From Larix sibirica (taxonomy: Eukaryota > Streptophyta > Pinopsida > Pinales > Pinaceae): a DNA stretch of 11,216 nucleotides. Positions 8,165 through 11,216 of the stretch are shown piece after piece. The stretch covers positions 97,897-109,112 of the forward strand of contig NWUY0300007018.1 in the NCBI GenBank assembly GCA_004151065.3, written 5' to 3'. Under the pieces are notes generated by a model. It did no database searches, was not told the DNA's origin, and saw only the letters and a list, made by a program, of their open reading frames with translations. Each line of letters opens with the position of its first letter. Positions within the stretch are counted from its first letter, which is position 1. Position numbers and translations under genes: made by a program.

Positions 8165-8197
8165 GGCTCTCAGGCCGTCGCCCCCATGGCCACGCCN
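8105..8197. other. GC-rich block ending in an ambiguous base
   Basis: From about 8105 the composition jumps from A-rich to roughly 60% G+C (for example GAGCTGCGCGCAG and GGCCGTCGCCCCC), and it drops back right after the N at 8197. The block is about 90 bp and unlike anything else in the left 10 kb. It could be a piece of another element or gene, or an assembly join. No protein family is evident in either strand. Confidence 0.55.
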
Positions 8198-8524
8198 CAT
8201 GCCCAAAGAAAACACTCTGATAGTTTTTTGGCAAGAAAGAAATGGAGAATGCCTCTTTTAAACTTTTGGGGAGGCACTTAGAGAAGTTCAATTAGTGATT
8301 TAGGGGAAAAGAATGGTTAAAAACCATAAAACTAAAGCTTATCGACAATTCCTAAAACAACATGAGCATAAAGGATTTGCCATCTCTCCGAGTCTATGAG
8401 CTTTGAAGATGAAAGTTACTTTCTTTTAGAATGCTATGAGTACACCCACATTAGATCACAGTTTCTTAATCTTTGCTCCAATACAAACTTCCCTAACATT
8501 TTAGCATATCAAAACTATGACTAC
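8198..8524. other. Unassigned spacer
   Basis: Frames are short and broken on both strands. I see no domain, RNA gene or repeat structure that I can support. It lies between the ambiguous base and the poly(T) end of the minus-strand LINE. Confidence 0.4.
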
Positions 8525-8690
8525 TTTTTTTTTTTTCCAGTAGGAAAAAAATACCAATGTTATTCATATTGAATCAAAAGGTACATGATAATCCAAGTCT
8601 TAAAAACGACTCTACAGAAAAATAGCAAAATCTTTCCTACATATAAAAAAAAACAAACTGCTGATTATATCACTCATAAGCACTACCTAA
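8525..8690 (-). mobile_element. 5'-truncated LINE 3' end, minus strand
   Basis: Twelve T at 8525-8536 are the poly(A) tail seen from the other strand. Read on the minus strand, the sequence ahead of the tail has TGTACCTTTTGATT, then ATTTTTTTCC, then TACTGG before the A run. This parallels the 3' end of the large LINE (TGTATATTTTGATT ... ATTTTTTCC ... TTGG, then A-rich tail). No protein-coding LINE sequence follows upstream, so this looks like a strongly truncated insertion. I could not find a target-site duplication, and the right-hand limit is approximate. Confidence 0.6.
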
Positions 8691-8866
8691 AAACACTTAT
8701 TTCTAAACCTTTTAAACATAAAAATAAATTTTTATATCAATTTAAATAATTCCTTTTTTTGTTCATCCAATAAACCAAATTCATCATCGTCAAACTACAC
8801 TTAAAACAAAACACACCCAAAAAAAAATATATAAATTAAATTTCCAAATATCCTAATATAAATATT
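8691..8866. other. AT-rich spacer
   Basis: Very A-rich sequence with no open frame of interest. It may include more of the minus-strand LINE 3' UTR, but I cannot support that. Confidence 0.4.
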
Positions 8867-8924
8867 AACCACTTTTATATAACTTATTACAATTATCCAA
8901 AAATCGTAAGTTGAAAAAGTGGTT
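8867..8924. repeat. Interrupted inverted repeat
   Basis: AACCACTTTT (8867-8876) is the exact reverse complement of AAAAGTGGTT (8915-8924). An inner stem AACTTA / TAAGTT (8881-8886 and 8907-8912) extends the structure. At 58 bp and with no flanking duplication it is too short to call a MITE. Confidence 0.6.
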
Positions 8925-8977
8925 GATCTTTCACATGATTGAGTCAGAGAGTTCACCACTCAATAGTATTTTCCATC

Positions 8978-9161
8978 TAATTTATTTTCAAAACTAAAAT
9001 CAAACCATAAATTCAAACTTCCAAATTTAAAATTTCAAAAGGATAACTAAAAAGAAAGTCCTATATAATTTATTTTCAAAACAAAAAATCAAACCATGAA
9101 TTCAAACTTTCAAAACAAAAAATCAAACCATGAATTCAAACTTCCAAATTTAAAATTTCAA
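8978..9161 (+). repeat. Diverged tandem duplication, about 88-bp unit
   Basis: The unit starting TAATTTATTTTCAAAAC at 8978 recurs at 9066. Both copies continue with ATCAAACCAT, AATTCAAACTTCC, AAATTTAAAATTTCAA and GGATAACTAAAA, the tail of the second copy reaching past 9161. The second copy is longer because it contains its own 34-bp internal duplication. Confidence 0.82.
9074..9141 (+). repeat. Perfect 34-bp tandem duplication
   Basis: Positions 9074-9107 and 9108-9141 are identical by direct comparison, starting TTTCAAAACAAAAAATC and ending ATGAATTCAAAC. Perfect identity, against the diverged 88-bp repeat around it, makes this the younger event. Confidence 0.9.
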
Positions 9162-9288
9162 GAAGGATAACTAAAAGAAAAGTTCTAGAAACGGAAACCT
9201 TTACTCATTAAGCTCTCTCCATTGAATTTCAAAAGTATAAGTAAACAGAAAGTTCTAGAAATGGACACCTCTACCCATTAAGCTCTCC
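9154..9288 (+). repeat. Diverged tandem repeat, about 70-bp unit
   Basis: 9154-9220 and 9225-9288 share AATTTCA at the left, AAGTTCTAGAAA in the middle and CATTAAGCTCTC at the right, with scattered substitutions and small gaps. Together with the two repeats to the left this forms a block of about 310 bp made by successive local duplication. Confidence 0.78.
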
Positions 9289-9810
9289 ACGTTGTCAACA
9301 CTCAATTTTTCTTCAGCCATAATTACATTGACATGATTTACACGGGTCCTACCAAGGAGGTAAACTAAACTAATCATGGCATTTTATTATATTTTTCTTA
9401 AAATTTATGTGGGATAAATATAATTTTATTTTTTATTAAAAATAACATTTACATATATAGACACATAATAATTAATTCAATTTACTTTTTACACATTAAA
9501 ATATGATGTGTGTTTTACTTGGGATCAAAGATATGTTTTTCTCTACTCTTTATTTTATCCAAAGTAAGAAATAAGGTGATGTGATTGTGTCCAAATATGA
9601 CAAAGTTGATTGATAAAAATGAAGTTAAAATAAAAAATATGATAGGGGATATTTAAGTGTTTATTTTAAAAATTCGATAATTTGAATAGGAAAGGATATA
9701 TTTTTTTAGGAAGTTGTTTAAAAGTTTGATGCTTGTTGGATGATTTGTGATGATTAAATTGTTTTTTTGAATATCTAGATGAATTCAGCATCTTGGAAAA
9801 CCTCTAAAAA

Positions 9811-9834
9811 ACGATTTTCTCTAAATAAAATCGT
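9811..9834. repeat. Short hairpin, 8-bp stem
   Basis: ACGATTTT (9811-9818) and AAAATCGT (9827-9834) are exact reverse complements with an 8-nt loop. Confidence 0.6.
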
Positions 9835-9867
9835 AGAAGTTTTAGACAATTCGTTTTTTTTAGTATA

Positions 9868-9902
9868 ATTTTGAAAAAATTATAATTGAATTTTTTCAAA
9901 AT
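9868..9902. repeat. Perfect 14-bp hairpin
   Basis: ATTTTGAAAAAATT (9868-9881) and AATTTTTTCAAAAT (9889-9902) are exact reverse complements around a 7-nt loop. The stem is AT-only apart from one G-C pair, so some chance contribution from the base composition is possible. Confidence 0.75.
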
Positions 9903-10065
9903 ACAAATTATAATTATGAAGTTGTGGAATTTCGAGTACTAAATCATCAAAATCGCTATTAAAACACAGTTAAATTCCAATTACATAACAATTTTTATCT
10001 CTAAATTTCCATATAATTAAAAAAATTAATCCCGAATCAATCGGTCAAACCCATTTCAATCTTTA

Positions 10066-10079
10066 ATATATATATATAT
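10066..10079. repeat. (AT)7 microsatellite
   Basis: Seven AT units lie in the distal upstream region of the PMEI gene. Confidence 0.85.
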
Positions 10080-10143
10080 GAAAATGATTCTACCTCCAAA
10101 TTTCCACACATGAGGAAACAATGCAATCCGATTAAGCATCGTA

Positions 10144-10186
10144 AGCACCGCATATTTAAGTTTCTGAACGTGTCAAGTGCGGTGCT
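10144..10186. repeat. GC-rich inverted repeat, 9-bp stem
   Basis: AGCACCGCA (10144-10152) is the exact reverse complement of TGCGGTGCT (10178-10186), separated by 25 bp. The stem is GC-rich in an AT-rich setting and lies about 190 bp upstream of the TATA box, so chance is less likely than for the AT-rich hairpins. It could be a paired factor-binding site; that is inference. Confidence 0.6.
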
Positions 10187-10350
10187 AAACTTCGGAAAGT
10201 ATTCAGGGCGTGCTTGTAAATTGTAATCGTATATGAGAACGGAGGACCCCGCGGGATTTGACATAAGACCGTCTCATTGAAGTTCAAACAGAAAGTCCAG
10301 CAAATTAAATGATATTTTACGCTTGCATGTCACAGCTGAATATTCAACAA

Positions 10351-10445
10351 ACCCCAGAAGCAGTGCCAACTCCCCTATTTATAGCAGAGCAGAGTTTCTC
10401 ACCCAAGAACCGATGCCAGCTCCCCCTGTTTAGAACAGAGCAGAG
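10351..10445 (+). repeat. Duplicated promoter block, about 45-bp unit
   Basis: 10351-10394 and 10401-10445 align along their length (about 36 of 44 positions, one single-base gap). Both run ACCC-AGAA, then TGCCA-CTCCCC, then TTTA, and end CAGAGCAGAG. The first copy keeps CTATTTATAG, whereas the second reads TGTTTAGAAC and has no TATA box. The duplication places the second copy at the expected transcription start and in the 5' UTR. Confidence 0.8.
10375..10384 (+). promoter_or_regulatory. TATA box of the PMEI gene
   Basis: CTATTTATAG matches the plant TATA consensus and lies about 80 bp upstream of the first likely start codon at 10462. Transcription would then begin near 10405-10415, giving a 5' UTR of about 50 nt. 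This position also argues against a start at the upstream in-frame ATG at 10309. Confidence 0.7.
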
Positions 10446-10461
10446 CAAGAGCCCTTCTACG

Positions 10462-11100
10462 ATGACGTCTCGAGATCGAATCGCCATGGCTTCATCAGCT
10501 ACTATCTTTTATGTTATTGTAATGGCCGCGATTCTGGGTTCAGGGGCTGCAACAAAGGTCTTGCATCTCGTGCACAGAAACACGCACATGGCGGACTTTA
10601 TAAGAACTTCGTGCAATGTGACTCTGTATCCGCAGGTTTGCGTTTCGTCACTCTCCTCTTACGCAGGGCCTCTGAAGCCCAAGAAAAAGGATCTCGTGAA
10701 TGCGGCCTTGCAGGTGAGCCTCGTTAATGCCCAGAACGTGTCCGTCTGGGCCGCGGGCCTGAAAACCAGAAGAGCTACGATGAGTAAAAGAGAAAAAGCG
10801 GCGCTCAAAGATTGTATGGAGAATTTCGGAGACACCACAGACCAGATTCACCAATCTCTGGCGGAACTGAAGCACCTGAGGCGGAAGACCTTCAAGATTC
10901 AGATGAGCAACGTGGAGACTTGGATGAGCGCCGCCCTTACCGACGAGGATTCCTGCCTTGACGGCTTTCAGGCTGCTAAAGGGAGGGTTAAGGCCATGGT
11001 TACGGGCCGCGTCCACTATTTATGTAAATTGATCAGTAATGCCCTCGCTCTCGTTAACACATTTGCTGCTAACGACAGAGGATATGAGATTGATGTCTGA
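10462..11100 (+). CDS. Pectin methylesterase/invertase inhibitor family protein
   Basis: Predicted secreted PMEI-domain protein of 212 residues with no intron, as is usual for the family. Such proteins bind pectin methylesterase in the cell wall, or invertase in some members, as a four-helix bundle. A hydrophobic segment at residues 14-30 ending GSGAA fits a signal peptide. The mature part begins FIRTSCNVTLYPQVC, the typical first hairpin with Cys51 and Cys60 eight residues apart. Cys118 (ALKDCMENF) and Cys165 (DEDSCLDGF) form the expected second disulfide pair, and Cys188 fits the fifth, free Cys seen in some family members. N-glycosylation sequons are at Asn52 and Asn92. ATG 10462 is chosen because it follows the TATA box at a normal distance. 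ATG 10486 (GCCATGGCT, better context, 204 residues) is an alternative. Whether it inhibits PME or invertase cannot be told from sequence alone. Confidence 0.92.
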   Translation: MTSRDRIAMASSATIFYVIVMAAILGSGAATKVLHLVHRNTHMADFIRTSCNVTLYPQVCVSSLSSYAGPLKPKKKDLVNAALQVSLVNAQNVSVWAAGLKTRRATMSKREKAALKDCMENFGDTTDQIHQSLAELKHLRRKTFKIQMSNVETWMSAALTDEDSCLDGFQAAKGRVKAMVTGRVHYLCKLISNALALVNTFAANDRGYEIDV

Positions 11101-11216
11101 TACCAAACCCTTCATGAGTCCTTTGATGTCCGTTAGTATATTTTCAATGTTAATATAATCTGCGTACTATAGGGTTTTGGCCTTCTGTGTCTCTGGCATT
11201 ATGCCAAATTTAGGGT
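11101..11216 (+). other. 3' flank of the PMEI gene
   Basis: Probable 3' UTR. A TTAATATAATC stretch at 11150-11160, about 50 bp after the stop, is a weak AATATA-type polyadenylation signal. No canonical AATAAA is present before the window ends. Confidence 0.4.

Larger units (their letters stand above)
9289..10350. other. AT-rich intergenic region upstream of the PMEI gene
   Basis: No coding sequence is supported on either strand. A 75-codon minus-strand frame at 10037-10264 has no recognisable domain. The region is strongly AT-rich, with several hairpins and one AT microsatellite listed separately. Distal promoter elements of the downstream gene may lie here but cannot be identified with confidence. 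Confidence 0.5.

Noticed and set aside
8043-8291. Minus-strand open frame across the GC-rich block
   Set aside because: It crosses the ambiguous base and has no family signature. It is open because of the short GC-rich stretch.
8867-8924. Inverted repeat considered as a MITE
   Set aside because: Only 58 bp, no target-site duplication, and AT-rich inner arms. Listed as a simple inverted repeat instead.
8978-9288. Repeat cluster considered as a CRISPR-like or satellite array
   Set aside because: Unit sizes differ, there are only two copies of each, and there are no regular spacers. Local tandem duplication explains it.
10037-10264. Minus-strand 75-codon open frame upstream of the PMEI gene
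   Set aside because: It has no recognisable domain, spans the AT microsatellite and the GC-rich inverted repeat, and most likely is chance.
10648-11016. Minus-strand 122-codon open frame
   Set aside because: It is the antisense shadow of the PMEI coding sequence, whose GC-richer codons leave the opposite strand open.
1-11216. Search for a previously undescribed functional system
   Set aside because: Apart from the PMEI gene, every coding stretch I can read is broken by stops or frameshifts, and no conserved gene cluster or RNA structure stands out. The unrecognised remnant at 7438-8130 is the only candidate for something not yet described, and it too is dead in this copy.

Overview
This window looks like nuclear DNA from a seed plant: mostly a graveyard of old retroelements, with one gene that looks intact at the right-hand end. 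The evidence is an intronless, secreted pectin methylesterase inhibitor (PMEI) gene, a plant L1-type LINE with the RT / zf-RVT / RNase H order, a gypsy-type LTR starting TGTAACACCC, and very AT-rich spacers. The wording of the LINE remnants feels like conifer L1 elements, so a gymnosperm is my best guess, but the window cannot prove it. A single N at 8197 points to a draft assembly.

Layout. 1-229: unassigned. 230-460: a candidate copia-type solo LTR without a target-site duplication. 459-1745: three decayed open stretches, plausibly the first ORF of the LINE. About 1855-7371: a plus-strand L1-type LINE. Its ORF2 can be followed through endonuclease, reverse transcriptase, post-RT region, zf-RVT and RNase H to a stop near 7040, a 3' UTR and a short A-rich tail. 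It is broken by many stops and frameshifts, and the part of the RT that should carry the second catalytic motif is deleted. 3796-5085: a solo gypsy-like LTR inserted into the LINE between the RT residues GC and PLSP, with a 5-bp target duplication (4/5 identical). The LINE is therefore older than the LTR. 7378-8164: an unrecognised decayed coding remnant, Trp-rich and then Lys/Glu-rich. 8105-8197: an abrupt GC-rich block ending at the N. 8525 to about 8690: the 3' end of a second LINE, on the minus strand, alignable to the 3' end of the first. 8867-9288: an inverted repeat and a cluster of local duplications. 9289-10350: AT-rich upstream DNA with several hairpins. 10351-10445: a duplicated promoter block, one copy carrying a TATA box. 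10462-11100: the PMEI gene, clearly more GC-rich than its surroundings.

Only the PMEI gene looks functional. Its product should be secreted to the apoplast and inhibit pectin methylesterase or, less likely, invertase. The rest records at least three retroelement insertions (two LINEs and a nested LTR), followed by mutational decay and small duplications. I saw no RNA gene, CRISPR array, operon or defence-like system.
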